A stretch of DNA of 40,970 bases, from contig NZ_BMFR01000024.1 of assembly GCF_014638995.1 (NCBI RefSeq), forward strand, positions 1 through 40,970, read 5' to 3'. The stretch is from Virgibacillus oceani (GTDB lineage: Bacteria; Bacillota; Bacilli; Bacillales; Amphibacillaceae). The notes under the pieces were generated by a model. That model was given only the letters and a program-made list of their open reading frames with translations. It was not told where the DNA came from and searched no databases. The translations under genes and the position numbers were made by a program. Shown one piece after another: positions 8,003 to 16,839 of the stretch (position 1 is the stretch's first letter; every line of letters starts with the position of its first letter).

Positions 8003-9286
8003 ATGAAAACTTCCAGAATCCCTGGGTTTTATAAAAAGACCGTCGATGAACGCAGAGAATTGATATCCACAATTCATTCGATCGATGAAAAGGATAAAAG
8101 CAATTTTACAGAACCATTACCACTGGCTACAGCTGATAATATGATTGAAAATGTTATTGGAACTTTTCCATTACCTTTTGGTTTAGGATTGAATTTTTTA
8201 GTTAATGGGAAAGAATACGTAGTACCGATGGCGATTGAAGAACCATCAGTTGTTGCGTCGGCGAGTTACATTGCTAAAATAGTTAGGGATGCTGGGGGGT
8301 TCACTGCAGAATCCACAGGGAGAACTATGATAGGCCAAATACAAGTTGTTGGCTGTTCAGATCTGGAATCCGCAAAAAATTCTCTATTGAGTGAAAAAGA
8401 GGCATTATTGAATGATGCCAATGCGTCCTATCCCAGCCTTGTTGCAAGGGGTGGCGGTGCTGAGGATCTAGAGGTGCGGATCATAAATGAAGATTCCGAT
8501 TCCAGGTACGGTCAAATGCTGGTTGTTCACATATATATAAACACATGTGATGCAATGGGAGCTAATATCATTAATACGATGGTTGAATCATTAGCACCTA
8601 CTGTAGAGCAATTGACGGAAGGAAAAGTATATTTACGTATTCTTTCCAATTATGCTGATCGCTGTCTTGCCCGCGCTAAGTGTGTGATTCCGCCAGAATT
8701 GCTTGAGACTGGTGAATTTACAGGGGAAGAAGTACGTGATGGTGTCGTTCATGCATATGAATTTGCTGCATCTGATCCGTATCGTGCGGTTACCCACAAC
8801 AAAGGAATCATGAACGGAATTGATCCAGTTGTTATTGCAACGGGAAATGACTGGCGTGCAGTGGAAGCGGGGGCACATGCATATGCCTCACGCCATGGAC
8901 AATACAGCTCCATGACAATGTGGTCTGTTGATGGGGAAGGTAATTTAGTCGGTGAACTTGAATTACCTATGTCTGTTGGAACAGTAGGTGGATCCATTCG
9001 TGTTCATCCAATGGCGCAGCTTTCCCATAAATTATTAGATGTGGAGTCAGCAGAAGAATTGGCACAGGTAATTGTTGCGGTTGGACTCGCGCAAAACTTA
9101 GGTGCGTTAAAGGCACTTGTGACCGATGGTATTCAAAAAGGTCATATGGCATTACATTCTCGGTCTGTTGCGATGGCGGCAGGTGCTACTGGGGAGATGA
9201 TTGATATTATTGCTGAACGATTAATTCAAGAAAAACAAATCCGTGTTGGAAAAGCTAAAGAATTGGTGGCAGAATATATAAAATGA
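8003..9286 (+). CDS. mvaA: Hydroxymethylglutaryl-CoA reductase, class II
   Basis: This enzyme reduces HMG-CoA to mevalonate with NAD(P)H, the committed step of the mevalonate route to isopentenyl diphosphate. The 427-residue length fits the bacterial class II form. Visible hallmarks are ENVIGTFPLPFGLGLNFLVNG at the CoA side, the catalytic Glu in EEPSVVASA (about residue 80), DAMGANIINTMVE, the nucleotide-site GTVGGSIRVHP, and the catalytic His381 in KGHMALHSR. AAAGGA precedes the ATG. The gene overlaps mvk by 4 bases and heads a four-gene operon. No HMG-CoA synthase gene (mvaS) is next to it, so the substrate must be made by a gene elsewhere. Most described Bacillus species use the MEP pathway instead, so this operon is noteworthy. 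Confidence 0.97.
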   Translation: MKTSRIPGFYKKTVDERRELISTIHSIDEKDKSNFTEPLPLATADNMIENVIGTFPLPFGLGLNFLVNGKEYVVPMAIEEPSVVASASYIAKIVRDAGGFTAESTGRTMIGQIQVVGCSDLESAKNSLLSEKEALLNDANASYPSLVARGGGAEDLEVRIINEDSDSRYGQMLVVHIYINTCDAMGANIINTMVESLAPTVEQLTEGKVYLRILSNYADRCLARAKCVIPPELLETGEFTGEEVRDGVVHAYEFAASDPYRAVTHNKGIMNGIDPVVIATGNDWRAVEAGAHAYASRHGQYSSMTMWSVDGEGNLVGELELPMSVGTVGGSIRVHPMAQLSHKLLDVESAEELAQVIVAVGLAQNLGALKALVTDGIQKGHMALHSRSVAMAAGATGEMIDIIAERLIQEKQIRVGKAKELVAEYIK

Positions 9287-10245
9287 GTGCAGAAAAAGCA
9301 ACAACGTCAGAACAAACAGCTATAGGAATAGCTCATAGTAAATTGATTTTAATTGGGGAACATGCAGTTGTACACGGACAACCTGCTATCGCAATCCCTT
9401 TTCCATTAGTAGGTGTAGAATCGGTAATCGATAATGTTCCAGGAGCAGTAAAAATTGATAGTACATTTTATCATGGACCGCTTGAATCCGCTCCAGAATC
9501 ATTAGCAGGGATTGTGAACTGCATTAAGGCAGCCCTTAGAGAGTTAAATTTACCGTGCAAGGATTTACTTATTCGTATTAAATCATCCATACCGCCTGGC
9601 AAGGGTCTTGGATCTAGTGCTTCGGTGGCTATTGCTGTGATTAGATCATTATACGCATATGCCGATCAGCAATTGTCTGAGGAAGAATTATTAAAGCTTG
9701 CTAATATATCAGAAACGTATGCACACGGGGCTCCGAGCGGGATTGATACCTTAACGATTACCTCTGGTTCACCTGTCTGGTATGAGAAAGAACGTCCGTT
9801 TTATTTTATACAGCCTAAAACAGACTTCCATTTCGTTGTAGCTGACTCCGGAAGAATGGGTGATACAAGGCTTGCGGTTGAGTCTGTTGCGGATTTGTTT
9901 AAGTCTGCTCCTAAGAAGATCCAAGCAAGCCTTAACAAGATTGGGGAAATCACGCATCAGGCTAGAAGAGCATTGGAAAAGGCCAGCAAACATCTTTTAG
10001 GAAAGACGTTAAATGAGGCACAAAAAGAACTGGAAGCACTTGGGGTTAGTGACGCTGGACTGAACAGACTGATCTACCTTGCCAGAAGAGAAGGTGCATT
10101 AGGTGCGAAGCTTACTGGAGGCGGAAATGGTGGCTGTATTATAGCTCTAGCACGAAATGAAGAACATTCCCGTCAGCTTTCGGATAAGTTAAGAAAATTT
10201 GGAGCACATGCAGTATGGCCGTTTGTTTTAAGAAAGCAAAATTAA
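9283..10245 (+). CDS. mvk: Mevalonate kinase
   Basis: The product phosphorylates mevalonate to mevalonate-5-phosphate. It is a 320-residue GHMP kinase. The start region KLILIGEHAVVHGQPAIAIP is typical of mevalonate kinase, the phosphate loop is PPGKGLGSSAS (about 104-114), and motif 3 is KLTGGGNGGC near the C terminus. GAPSGIDTL holds the catalytic Asp. The start ATG overlaps the mvaA stop (ATGA), showing translational coupling. It is the second of four mevalonate genes. Confidence 0.96.
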   Translation: MSAEKATTSEQTAIGIAHSKLILIGEHAVVHGQPAIAIPFPLVGVESVIDNVPGAVKIDSTFYHGPLESAPESLAGIVNCIKAALRELNLPCKDLLIRIKSSIPPGKGLGSSASVAIAVIRSLYAYADQQLSEEELLKLANISETYAHGAPSGIDTLTITSGSPVWYEKERPFYFIQPKTDFHFVVADSGRMGDTRLAVESVADLFKSAPKKIQASLNKIGEITHQARRALEKASKHLLGKTLNEAQKELEALGVSDAGLNRLIYLARREGALGAKLTGGGNGGCIIALARNEEHSRQLSDKLRKFGAHAVWPFVLRKQN

Positions 10246-10282
10246 TTGTATAAAGCTAGCAGTGTTGAAAAGGGGATACGTA

Positions 10283-11260
10283 ATGAAGGCAACAGCTAAG
10301 GCACATACAAATATTGCCTTGATCAAGTATTGGGGAAAGCGTGACGAATCATTGATATTGCCTATGAACAATAGTCTTTCTTTAACATTGGACGGATTCT
10401 ACACAACGACTACCGTTTCGTTTAAAGAAGAGCTTACAGAAGATAGGTTCTTTTTAAATGATCACCCCATTAAAGGTGAACAGTATAATCGTGTTACTAA
10501 ATTTCTTAATCTGATTAGGGACTATGCACAAAGGACAGGTCTTTATGCTGAAGTTTCATCGACTAATCACGTACCTACAGCAGCCGGTTTTGCGTCTTCT
10601 GCTTCCGGTTTTGCTGCATTAGCTGCGGCGTCTACTCGTGCGCTTGATATGCAAATTACTGAACAGGAGCTTTCGCGATTAACCAGGCAAGGTTCGGGCT
10701 CTGCCTGCCGTTCTGTATATGGAGGTTTTGTTGAGTGGGAACAAGGAATGGAAGATGACGGCTCTGATTCTTATGCGGTTCAGGTAGCACCTAAAGACCA
10801 CTGGGATGTTCGCGTTGCAGCAGTAGTTTTATCAGATACAATGAAAAAAGTATCCAGCCGGGCTGGTATGAAACGTACAGTTGATACATCGCCTTTTTAT
10901 TCCAGCTGGGTGAGCAGCATTCCGGATGACCTCACACAAATCAAAAAGGGTATTGATGATTGTGATTTTGAAAAGGTGGGCCAGATTGCTGAAGCAAATT
11001 GTCTTAAAATGCATGCCACCACACTTGGGGCGAATCCTCCCTTTACTTATTGGCATGATACTACAATGGCAGTAATGCAGGAAGTAAGAGCGATGAGAGA
11101 GCGAGGAATTCCGGCATTTTTTACAATTGACGCTGGTCCTAATGTAAAGGTGCTTTATCTGCCGCAGCATGAAGCGGCAGTTCAAAAATATCTCCGAGAA
11201 ATACCTGGTGTACATGATGTAATTGTAAGTCGTTCAGGTCAAGGAGTAACCTATTTATAG
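10283..11260 (+). CDS. mvaD: Diphosphomevalonate decarboxylase
   Basis: This enzyme turns mevalonate-5-diphosphate into isopentenyl diphosphate, with ATP use and loss of CO2. The N-terminal KAHTNIALIKYWGKRDE is diagnostic of the family, and the phosphate loop is AAGFASSASGFAALA, with GSGSACRS following. The 325-residue length is normal. I prefer the ATG at 10283: AAAAGGGGA lies 7 bases upstream, and homologues start at this Met. A GTG at 10262 would add seven unlikely residues. It lies 37 bases after mvk and 12 bases before mvaK2. Confidence 0.96.
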   Translation: MKATAKAHTNIALIKYWGKRDESLILPMNNSLSLTLDGFYTTTTVSFKEELTEDRFFLNDHPIKGEQYNRVTKFLNLIRDYAQRTGLYAEVSSTNHVPTAAGFASSASGFAALAAASTRALDMQITEQELSRLTRQGSGSACRSVYGGFVEWEQGMEDDGSDSYAVQVAPKDHWDVRVAAVVLSDTMKKVSSRAGMKRTVDTSPFYSSWVSSIPDDLTQIKKGIDDCDFEKVGQIAEANCLKMHATTLGANPPFTYWHDTTMAVMQEVRAMRERGIPAFFTIDAGPNVKVLYLPQHEAAVQKYLREIPGVHDVIVSRSGQGVTYL

Positions 11261-11272
11261 GGGTTGAAATTA

Positions 11273-12373
11273 TTGTCGAATTTACCATTGACCATTCAAG
11301 TGCCAGGTAAATTAATGATTGCAGGGGAGTTTGCCGTTCTTGAACCTTACCATAACCTAGTTGTAATGGCGGTTAATCGTTTTGTATATGCAACAATTTC
11401 ACAAAACGATGCTAATCGCCTTTCCTTATTGGATTTTCAGCTTCTTGACCTTGAATGGAATTATTCAGATAACAGAACCAATATTGTAACTAATGACGAA
11501 CGGGTCCGTTTTGTCGAAGAAGCTATGACAATCGCACTTAACTATCTGAAAGAGAGCGGCATTACGCCTGGAAAGTTTAACCTTTCTATCAAAAGTGAAC
11601 TAGATGACGAGTCGGGGGTTAAGTATGGGCTAGGGTCAAGTGCTGCTGTCGTAACATCCGTTATTTCCGCTATCTTACATAAATTTCTCCGCAATGAGCC
11701 GTCAGCTGCGTTAATATTTAAGCTTGCCTCTATTTCCCATGTTAAAACACAAGGGAACGGTTCGGGAGCTGATATTGCTGCTTCATCCTATGGCGGATGG
11801 CAGCGTTATACGTCATTTCAGGCTGAATGGCTAGCAAATCAATATAAACAGGCAGGTTCACTTACAGGTTTGCTGGGAGAAGATTGGCCGTATTTTTCTG
11901 TTGAGCCAATAGTGTTTCCAGAAGATGTATATATGTGTATTGGCTGGACTGGAAAACCTGCTTCGACAGCAAATCTAGTTACTGAAATTCGCAAGCTAAA
12001 TGAGAATAATGCTACTTTGTATAAGCGGTTTTTACAGGGTAGCACAGATGCTGTAGAAATATTTTTGCAGGGCTTTCGGAAAAAAGATGTTGACCTTCTG
12101 TTAAAAGGTACGAAGCTAAACAGAAATGTACTTTCTGCTTTAGGCAAAAATGCTGGGGTAGAGATCGAAACCCCTTTATTAAAAACGTTATGTGATTTAG
12201 CAGAGCAACATGGTGGAGCTGGAAAGCCCTCGGGAGCCGGTGGCGGAGATTGCGGGATTGCATTTGTTCCAAGCAAGGAAAAAGCAGAGCAATTAATGAT
12301 GGCATGGCAGGAAGTGGGTATAAAGCCATTAGAAATAAGACCAAATCCCCATGGTGCTAGAGTAATTAAATAG
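11273..12373 (+). CDS. mvaK2: Phosphomevalonate kinase
   Basis: The product phosphorylates mevalonate-5-phosphate to the diphosphate, the substrate of MvaD. This GHMP kinase shows VPGKLMIAGEFAVLEP at the N terminus, the phosphate loop YGLGSSAAVVTS and the C-terminal motif KPSGAGGGDCGIAF. No ATG start is available. I chose TTG at 11273 because AGGGG lies 9 bases upstream; a TTG at 11264 would add three residues. A TTG start suggests modest translation. The gene ends the operon and is followed by a strong terminator. No isopentenyl diphosphate isomerase gene is next to it. Confidence 0.95.
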   Translation: MSNLPLTIQVPGKLMIAGEFAVLEPYHNLVVMAVNRFVYATISQNDANRLSLLDFQLLDLEWNYSDNRTNIVTNDERVRFVEEAMTIALNYLKESGITPGKFNLSIKSELDDESGVKYGLGSSAAVVTSVISAILHKFLRNEPSAALIFKLASISHVKTQGNGSGADIAASSYGGWQRYTSFQAEWLANQYKQAGSLTGLLGEDWPYFSVEPIVFPEDVYMCIGWTGKPASTANLVTEIRKLNENNATLYKRFLQGSTDAVEIFLQGFRKKDVDLLLKGTKLNRNVLSALGKNAGVEIETPLLKTLCDLAEQHGGAGKPSGAGGGDCGIAFVPSKEKAEQLMMAWQEVGIKPLEIRPNPHGARVIK

Positions 12374-12378
12374 AAACT

Positions 12379-12415
12379 TAGGTATTGTCGAAATAAGACA
12401 GTACCTATTTTTTTT
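12379..12415 (+). terminator. Terminator of the mevalonate operon
   Basis: TAGGTATTGTC (12379-12389) pairs with GACAGTACCTA (12397-12407), with one G-U pair and a 7-base loop. Eight T residues follow. This is a textbook intrinsic terminator. Confidence 0.93.
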
Positions 12416-12458
12416 ATGTTAAACTAATTACAAAATTGTCTGATAGGGAGATGGATCA

Positions 12459-13589
12459 ATGGAATTTAACGTAAATACAACTGCTTTTAAAAATGCTGTT
12501 TTTAGCGTTAGCCGGATTATCCAGGCAAAAACTGCACAATCTGAATTAGCTTCTTTAAAAATTTCAGCTGACACAGAAGGAATTATCATCGAAGCTGTTA
12601 ATTCCGTGCTTACTATGAAACGATTTTTACCATGTATGGATAATGAAGGTCAAATTATTCACGTTATCAGATCAGGAAGCATACTTATTTCTCCTGCATA
12701 TTTTGTTGAACTCCTTAAAAAACTTCCCGGGAAAATACATATGAAGGTAAATGAGAACTTTCAACTAAAGATTGAATCGGAAAATATTAGTACAACATTA
12801 AGCGGAATGGACCCTTCTGCATTTCCTAATCAACCGTTTTTAGAACAGGCGACCATGATTCAAATTCATACAGATACGCTAAGGAAAGTGATTGAACAGA
12901 CACTATTTGCTGTGTCGCATCATGATGCAAATCCGGCATTAACAGGTGTTAACTGGGTTTTTGATAAAAAGAAATGGTATTCCATAGCGACTAATTCTCA
13001 AAGGCTAGTATTAACTAGACAATCCCATGCTGGAAAAGAAATTAATGGTTCGTACACAATACCTGCAAAGGCTTTAGCTGAGTGCCTGCATTGCTTTAAA
13101 AACGATGACAAAGAAATTACGATTACTTTTTCCAATCGGTTTATTCTTTTTCAAGGGGGAGATATTCAATTATATTCAAAACTAATCACAAGCTCATTTC
13201 CTAATGTTGGAAAGCTTATTCCTGCAGAAACAAATACAGAGATTATTGTTGAAACAGCTGAATTCTTAAAAGGAATTGACCGTATGATTTTATTAGCTTC
13301 TTCAAAGAAAAATCATAATGTTGCAATGAAGGTCGGTGGGAAAAAGACAATTACACTTAAATCGGATGCGGGAGAAATAGGGGAAATTAAAGAGAGTCAA
13401 GCAGTGATTCAAGTAGCTGGAGATACTGATTTTCATATTATTTTTGACGGAGAGTATATGAAACAGTCACTTCAGGCAATAGAAGATACGTCTATTAAAT
13501 TAATCTTGTCAGGTCCCTATCGTCCAATTCGCATAGAGCCTTTGGAGGGTGATTCATATCTTCATTTGATTTCTCCCTTAAGGGGATAA
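12459..13589 (+). CDS. Second DNA polymerase III beta (sliding clamp)-like protein
   Basis: The 376-residue length and three-domain layout match DnaN, the ring that tethers DNA polymerase. Recognisable stretches are [20 protein letters not shown] at the start, [33 protein letters not shown] and [11 protein letters not shown]. The C-terminal end LHLISPLRG replaces the usual LPVRT-type ending that lines the protein-binding pocket, so partner choice may differ. The chromosomal dnaN normally lies beside dnaA, which is not here; this is therefore likely a paralogue, as known from Bacillus anthracis. GGGAG precedes the ATG. It follows the mevalonate terminator and lies 22 bases before fosB, perhaps as a two-gene unit. 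Its role is unknown. Confidence 0.9.
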   Translation: MEFNVNTTAFKNAVFSVSRIIQAKTAQSELASLKISADTEGIIIEAVNSVLTMKRFLPCMDNEGQIIHVIRSGSILISPAYFVELLKKLPGKIHMKVNENFQLKIESENISTTLSGMDPSAFPNQPFLEQATMIQIHTDTLRKVIEQTLFAVSHHDANPALTGVNWVFDKKKWYSIATNSQRLVLTRQSHAGKEINGSYTIPAKALAECLHCFKNDDKEITITFSNRFILFQGGDIQLYSKLITSSFPNVGKLIPAETNTEIIVETAEFLKGIDRMILLASSKKNHNVAMKVGGKKTITLKSDAGEIGEIKESQAVIQVAGDTDFHIIFDGEYMKQSLQAIEDTSIKLILSGPYRPIRIEPLEGDSYLHLISPLRG

Positions 13590-13611
13590 AATTAGTTTGG
13601 AAGGTGATGCA

Positions 13612-14034
13612 ATGAGTATTGTAAAAGGAATAAATCATTTGCTTTTCTCAGTATCGGACCTGGACACATCTATCGAATTTTATGAAAATGTGTTTGCCGC
13701 AAAATTGCTCGTAAAAGGACGAACAACCGCGTATTTTAATGTGAATGGTATTTGGCTTGCATTAAATGAGGAAAAGGATATCCCAAGAAATGAAATTAAG
13801 GAATCCTATACACACCTTGCTTTTTCAATCGATGAAGCGGACTTTGAGATAGTCTATGAAAAGCTGCAAATGCTAAATGTTTCTATTCTTTCTGGAAGAG
13901 AACGTGATAAACGGGACAGGAAGTCTATCTATTTTACTGATCCGGACGGCCATAAATTTGAGTTTCACACAGGAACATTGCAGGATAGGCTGGATTATTA
14001 CAGGGAGACAAAACCGCATATGGAATTTTTCTGA
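13612..14034 (+). CDS. fosB: FosB metallothiol transferase (fosfomycin resistance)
   Basis: FosB adds bacillithiol (or cysteine) to fosfomycin and opens its epoxide, which inactivates the drug. The 140-residue VOC-fold protein matches the family almost throughout: [41 protein letters not shown], and [18 protein letters not shown]. The metal ligands are His9, His68 and Glu117. AAGGTG lies 5 bases before the ATG; an upstream TTG at 13597 is less likely. Chromosomal fosB genes are common in Bacillaceae, so this need not be recent transfer. It is 22 bases after the clamp gene. Confidence 0.95.
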   Translation: MSIVKGINHLLFSVSDLDTSIEFYENVFAAKLLVKGRTTAYFNVNGIWLALNEEKDIPRNEIKESYTHLAFSIDEADFEIVYEKLQMLNVSILSGRERDKRDRKSIYFTDPDGHKFEFHTGTLQDRLDYYRETKPHMEFF

Positions 14035-14086
14035 TTTCTGACTTCCTGCCTCTAACCACTGTATATATATACACCAAAATGTCGAG

Positions 14087-14116
14087 TTGAGTCATTCGCT
14101 ATTTTTTGGCTAAAAT
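14087..14116 (+). promoter_or_regulatory. Probable promoter of rocF
   Basis: TTGAGT (14087-14092), an 18-base spacer and TAAAAT (14111-14116) form a sigma-A-like promoter. GAGGAGG follows at 14126. An alternating TATATATATA lies just upstream (14062-14071). Confidence 0.5.
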
Positions 14117-14141
14117 AAGGGATAGAGGAGGGCTATAAACT

Positions 14142-15044
14142 ATGAATAGGAATATGTCTATTATTGGCGTGCCAATGGATTTAGGTCAAAGCAGACGCGG
14201 TGTCGATATGGGACCTAGTGCAATACGCTATGCTGGTGTTGTTGAAAAATTAGAACGCTTACAATTTGATGTTAATGATTTAGGAGATATTACGATCAAT
14301 CGTCCAGACAGTAAGAATGATAAACAAGAAGGCAATTTACGTAATTTACCCCAGGTAGCGGAGGGAAACCAAAAGCTAGCAGAAATGGTTGATCAGGAAA
14401 TAGAAAAAGATCGTTTTCCATTAGTATTAGGTGGAGATCATAGTATTGCAATCGGGAGCTTAGCTGGTATTTCCAAGCATTACGAAAATCTTGGTGTGAT
14501 CTGGTACGATGCACACGGTGATCTGAATTCCGGTGAAACTTCACCTTCAGGAAATATTCATGGCATGCCGCTTGCAGTTAGCTTAGGTATTGGCCATGAA
14601 AAGCTGACGAACATGCTGGATTATCAGCCAAAAATTAAACCAGAAAATATTGTAATTGTCGGTGCTCGCTCCCTTGATCCGGGTGAAAAAGATCTCATTA
14701 AAGAAAAAGGAATCAAAGTATATTCAATGCATGAAATTGACCGCATGGGAATGACAAAGGTAATGGCTGAAACAATTGATTACTTGAAGGATCGTACGGA
14801 TGGTGTTCATCTTAGCCTTGACTTTGATGGATTGGATCCTTCTGAGGCACCAGGCGTGGGAACTCCAGTACTTGGCGGAATGACGTATCGTGAGAGTCAT
14901 CTAGCAATGGAAATGCTAGCAGAGTCGGATATTCTAACATCCGCGGAGTTTGTCGAAGTAAACCCAATCTTGGACGATAAAAATAAAACAGCGACAGTTG
15001 CTGTCGGATTAATGGGATCTTTGTTTGGCGAAAAATTAAAATAG
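14142..15044 (+). CDS. rocF: Arginase
   Basis: Arginase splits arginine into ornithine and urea, opening the arginine catabolic route. The 300-residue length is exact for bacterial arginase. The manganese-site motifs are all present: GGDHSIAIGS, WYDAHGDLNS (DAHxD) and LSLDFDGLDPSEAPGVGTP (DxDxxDP). The start MNRNMSIIGVPMDLGQSRRGVDMGPSAIRYAG is typical. GAGGAGG precedes the ATG. Arginase directly before sigW is also seen in other Bacillaceae, which supports a chromosomal backbone. A long hairpin follows the stop. Confidence 0.97.
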   Translation: MNRNMSIIGVPMDLGQSRRGVDMGPSAIRYAGVVEKLERLQFDVNDLGDITINRPDSKNDKQEGNLRNLPQVAEGNQKLAEMVDQEIEKDRFPLVLGGDHSIAIGSLAGISKHYENLGVIWYDAHGDLNSGETSPSGNIHGMPLAVSLGIGHEKLTNMLDYQPKIKPENIVIVGARSLDPGEKDLIKEKGIKVYSMHEIDRMGMTKVMAETIDYLKDRTDGVHLSLDFDGLDPSEAPGVGTPVLGGMTYRESHLAMEMLAESDILTSAEFVEVNPILDDKNKTATVAVGLMGSLFGEKLK

Positions 15045-15050
15045 GTATAA

Positions 15051-15095
15051 CAAAAGACAACAAATTTCTATTATAATGATATTTGTTGTCTTTTG
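15051..15095 (+). terminator. Terminator of rocF
   Basis: CAAAAGACAACAAAT (15051-15065) and ATTTGTTGTCTTTTG (15081-15095) are perfect 15-bp complements around a 15-base loop. A pure T run is lacking, but the last stem arm is T-rich. It could serve both strands, since the spo0E-like gene ends on the other side. Confidence 0.75.
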
Positions 15096-15172
15096 TTGTA
15101 ATTGGATTAGTTTATATTTCGTGATAGAAAATTGGCGCTTCATCCGTTAGGGCTTAATAGCCAAAATGAAGG

Positions 15173-15328
15173 TCAAGCACTTACTTCCCCGATATATTCA
15201 TTCAAAAGCTTGTCAAGCTGTTTACTAGATTGTACGACAACATCTGCGGTTAACCCATAGGAACAACTTAAAGTGATCATTTCTTCACGACATTGCTCTA
15301 TTTTTTCCAATAATATAGATTTATTCAC
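15173..15328 (-). CDS. Spo0E-like aspartyl-phosphate phosphatase
   Basis: This short gene encodes 51 residues starting GTG. It has the family pattern: IEQCREEMITLSCSYGLT, then QSSKQLDKLLNEYI, where the SxxLD core holds the catalytic Asp39. Spo0E proteins remove phosphate from Spo0A-P and so hold back sporulation. AGGAGG (15337-15342, minus strand) lies 8 bases before the GTG. It faces rocF and diverges from sigW, whose promoter begins about 75 bases beyond its ribosome site. The gene is easy to overlook because of its size. The family match is strong; the in vivo target is inferred. Confidence 0.85.
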   Translation of the reverse strand: MNKSILLEKIEQCREEMITLSCSYGLTADVVVQSSKQLDKLLNEYIGEVSA

Positions 15329-15415
15329 AAAAATGTCCTCCTATCTAGTATAATATAGTATGAAAATACCCATATATTTGAAATTGTAAACTCAGAAAAT
15401 AATTTTAAAAATAAG

Positions 15416-15442
15416 TGAAACCTTTTTGCAGTATTATTCGTA
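15416..15442 (+). promoter_or_regulatory. SigW-type autoregulatory promoter
   Basis: TGAAAC (15416-15421) and CGTA (15439-15442), 17 bases apart, fit the known SigW consensus of TGAAAC and CGTA. Placed 36 bases before sigW, it implies that SigW drives its own operon, as in Bacillus subtilis. Confidence 0.85.
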
Positions 15443-15477
15443 ACATAAATACCGCATTGTTAGCGGAGGTACTTAGC

Positions 15478-16041
15478 ATGGAATTTATGATTAAAGAGAA
15501 AATTAAACAGGTGAAAAAGGGCGATCAGGCAGCATTTGAAGATGTTGTCGCCTTTTATCAGAATAAAATTTACCAGCATTGTTACCGGATGCTTGGTAAT
15601 GTACACGAGGCGGAGGATATAGCGCAGGAAGCTTTTGTTCGGGCATATGTTAATATCCATTCGTATGATGACAAACGAAAATTCTCTACGTGGCTATATC
15701 GTATCGCCACTAATTTGACAATCGATCGCATACGAAAACGAAAACCGGATTATTATCTCGATGCTGAGATTAAGGGTGCAGATGGTTTGGATATGTACTC
15801 ACAGCTTGAGACGGATAGTCCATTGCCGGAAGAGGAAGTGGAAAGTCTGGAATTAAAAAGCTATATTCATCATGAAATTTCCGAGTTGCCACCCAAATAT
15901 CGGACAATAATTATATTACGATATTTAGAGGACTTTTCACTAAAGGAAATTAGTGACATATTGGATATTCCACTTGGAACAGTAAAAACTCGGATTCATC
16001 GGGGACGGGAAGCATTACGGAAAAAGCTTCGTCACGTGTAA
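15478..16041 (+). CDS. sigW: ECF sigma factor SigW
   Basis: SigW directs RNA polymerase to genes that protect the envelope against antibiotics, bacteriocins and alkaline shock. The 187-residue product matches the known protein closely: GNVHEAEDIAQEAF in region 2, KFSTWLYRIATNLTIDRIRK, and region 4 with LGTVKTRIHRGREALRKKL. I chose the ATG at 15478, because CGGAGGT lies 7 bases upstream and it gives the exact usual length; the longer frame would begin inside the promoter. rsiW follows 14 bases later. Confidence 0.97.
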   Translation: MEFMIKEKIKQVKKGDQAAFEDVVAFYQNKIYQHCYRMLGNVHEAEDIAQEAFVRAYVNIHSYDDKRKFSTWLYRIATNLTIDRIRKRKPDYYLDAEIKGADGLDMYSQLETDSPLPEEEVESLELKSYIHHEISELPPKYRTIIILRYLEDFSLKEISDILDIPLGTVKTRIHRGREALRKKLRHV

Positions 16042-16055
16042 AGGAGTGAATTCAC

Positions 16056-16697
16056 TTGAATTGTAAAAAAGAAGCAGTCGAGCTTATGCATAAATATTTA
16101 GATGGGGATTTGACTAAAGCGGAAGAAGCAGGTCTCATTCAACATCTCGAAACATGTGAGGATTGTCAAAAGCACTTTCATGAATTAAAACGGACTATTA
16201 CATGGATTCAAAGTACGGGGCAAATAACGGCACCATCCAATTTCACACAAAACGTTATGGCCAAATTGCCTAAGGAAAAGAAACGTGTCAGTTACATGCG
16301 TTGGTTTAAAGCACATCCGGTACTGACTGCAGCTGCAATATTTTTTATCTTTATGTTTAGTGGCGTATTTTCTGCTTACAACCATGACAGTCAATTAATT
16401 GTATCGAAACAGGATGACTTAATTATTAAAGGAGATACCGTGGTCGTTCCTGAAGGTGTAACTGTTGCAGGTGATTTAGTAGTTAAAAATGGCGATTTGA
16501 GAATTGATGGTACGGTAGATGGCAACGTTACTTTAATTAATGGGAAGCTTCTTGACAACTCGATTGAAGGAGAAGGCCTCATGGCTTCAGTTGGTGAGGT
16601 TAACGGAAAAATAGAACAAGTTGACCAGGTGTTTGAATGGATGTGGTACCATTTGCGTAACATATTTGAAAGCATTTTTTCCGTAGACAACAAGTAA
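16056..16697 (+). CDS. rsiW: Anti-sigma-W factor RsiW
   Basis: RsiW binds and silences SigW until it is cut by stepwise proteolysis under envelope stress. The N-terminal zinc-binding anti-sigma domain shows His30-x3-Cys34-x2-Cys37 (HLETCEDC). A single membrane helix follows at about residues 89-108. The outer part (about 115-213) contains repeated GD/GT-type turns (VAGDLVVKNGDLRIDG). The start is TTG with AAGGAG 9 bases upstream. Weak initiation right after sigW could set the ratio of factor to anti-factor. A terminator closes the two-gene operon. Confidence 0.95.
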   Translation: MNCKKEAVELMHKYLDGDLTKAEEAGLIQHLETCEDCQKHFHELKRTITWIQSTGQITAPSNFTQNVMAKLPKEKKRVSYMRWFKAHPVLTAAAIFFIFMFSGVFSAYNHDSQLIVSKQDDLIIKGDTVVVPEGVTVAGDLVVKNGDLRIDGTVDGNVTLINGKLLDNSIEGEGLMASVGEVNGKIEQVDQVFEWMWYHLRNIFESIFSVDNK

Positions 16698-16716
16698 ATG
16701 CAGCATATAGATTTTT

Positions 16717-16742
16717 AACCTAGGTATCCCTAGGTTTTTTTG
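16717..16742 (+). terminator. Terminator of sigW-rsiW
   Basis: AACCTAGG (16717-16724), a 4-base loop and CCTAGGTT (16729-16736) form a perfect stem followed by T residues. Confidence 0.92.
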
Positions 16743-16839
16743 TTTCAATCTCCCATAAAGTTTGTGAAAATATGGTATAATATATACTGTTATTATATGC
16801 AGATAGGAAGAATTCTTATGGACAGAAGGAAGTGTGAAC

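Noticed and set aside
11839..12276. A 145-codon minus-strand frame within mvaK2
   Set aside because: It is a shadow of the phosphomevalonate kinase gene, whose motifs are all intact.
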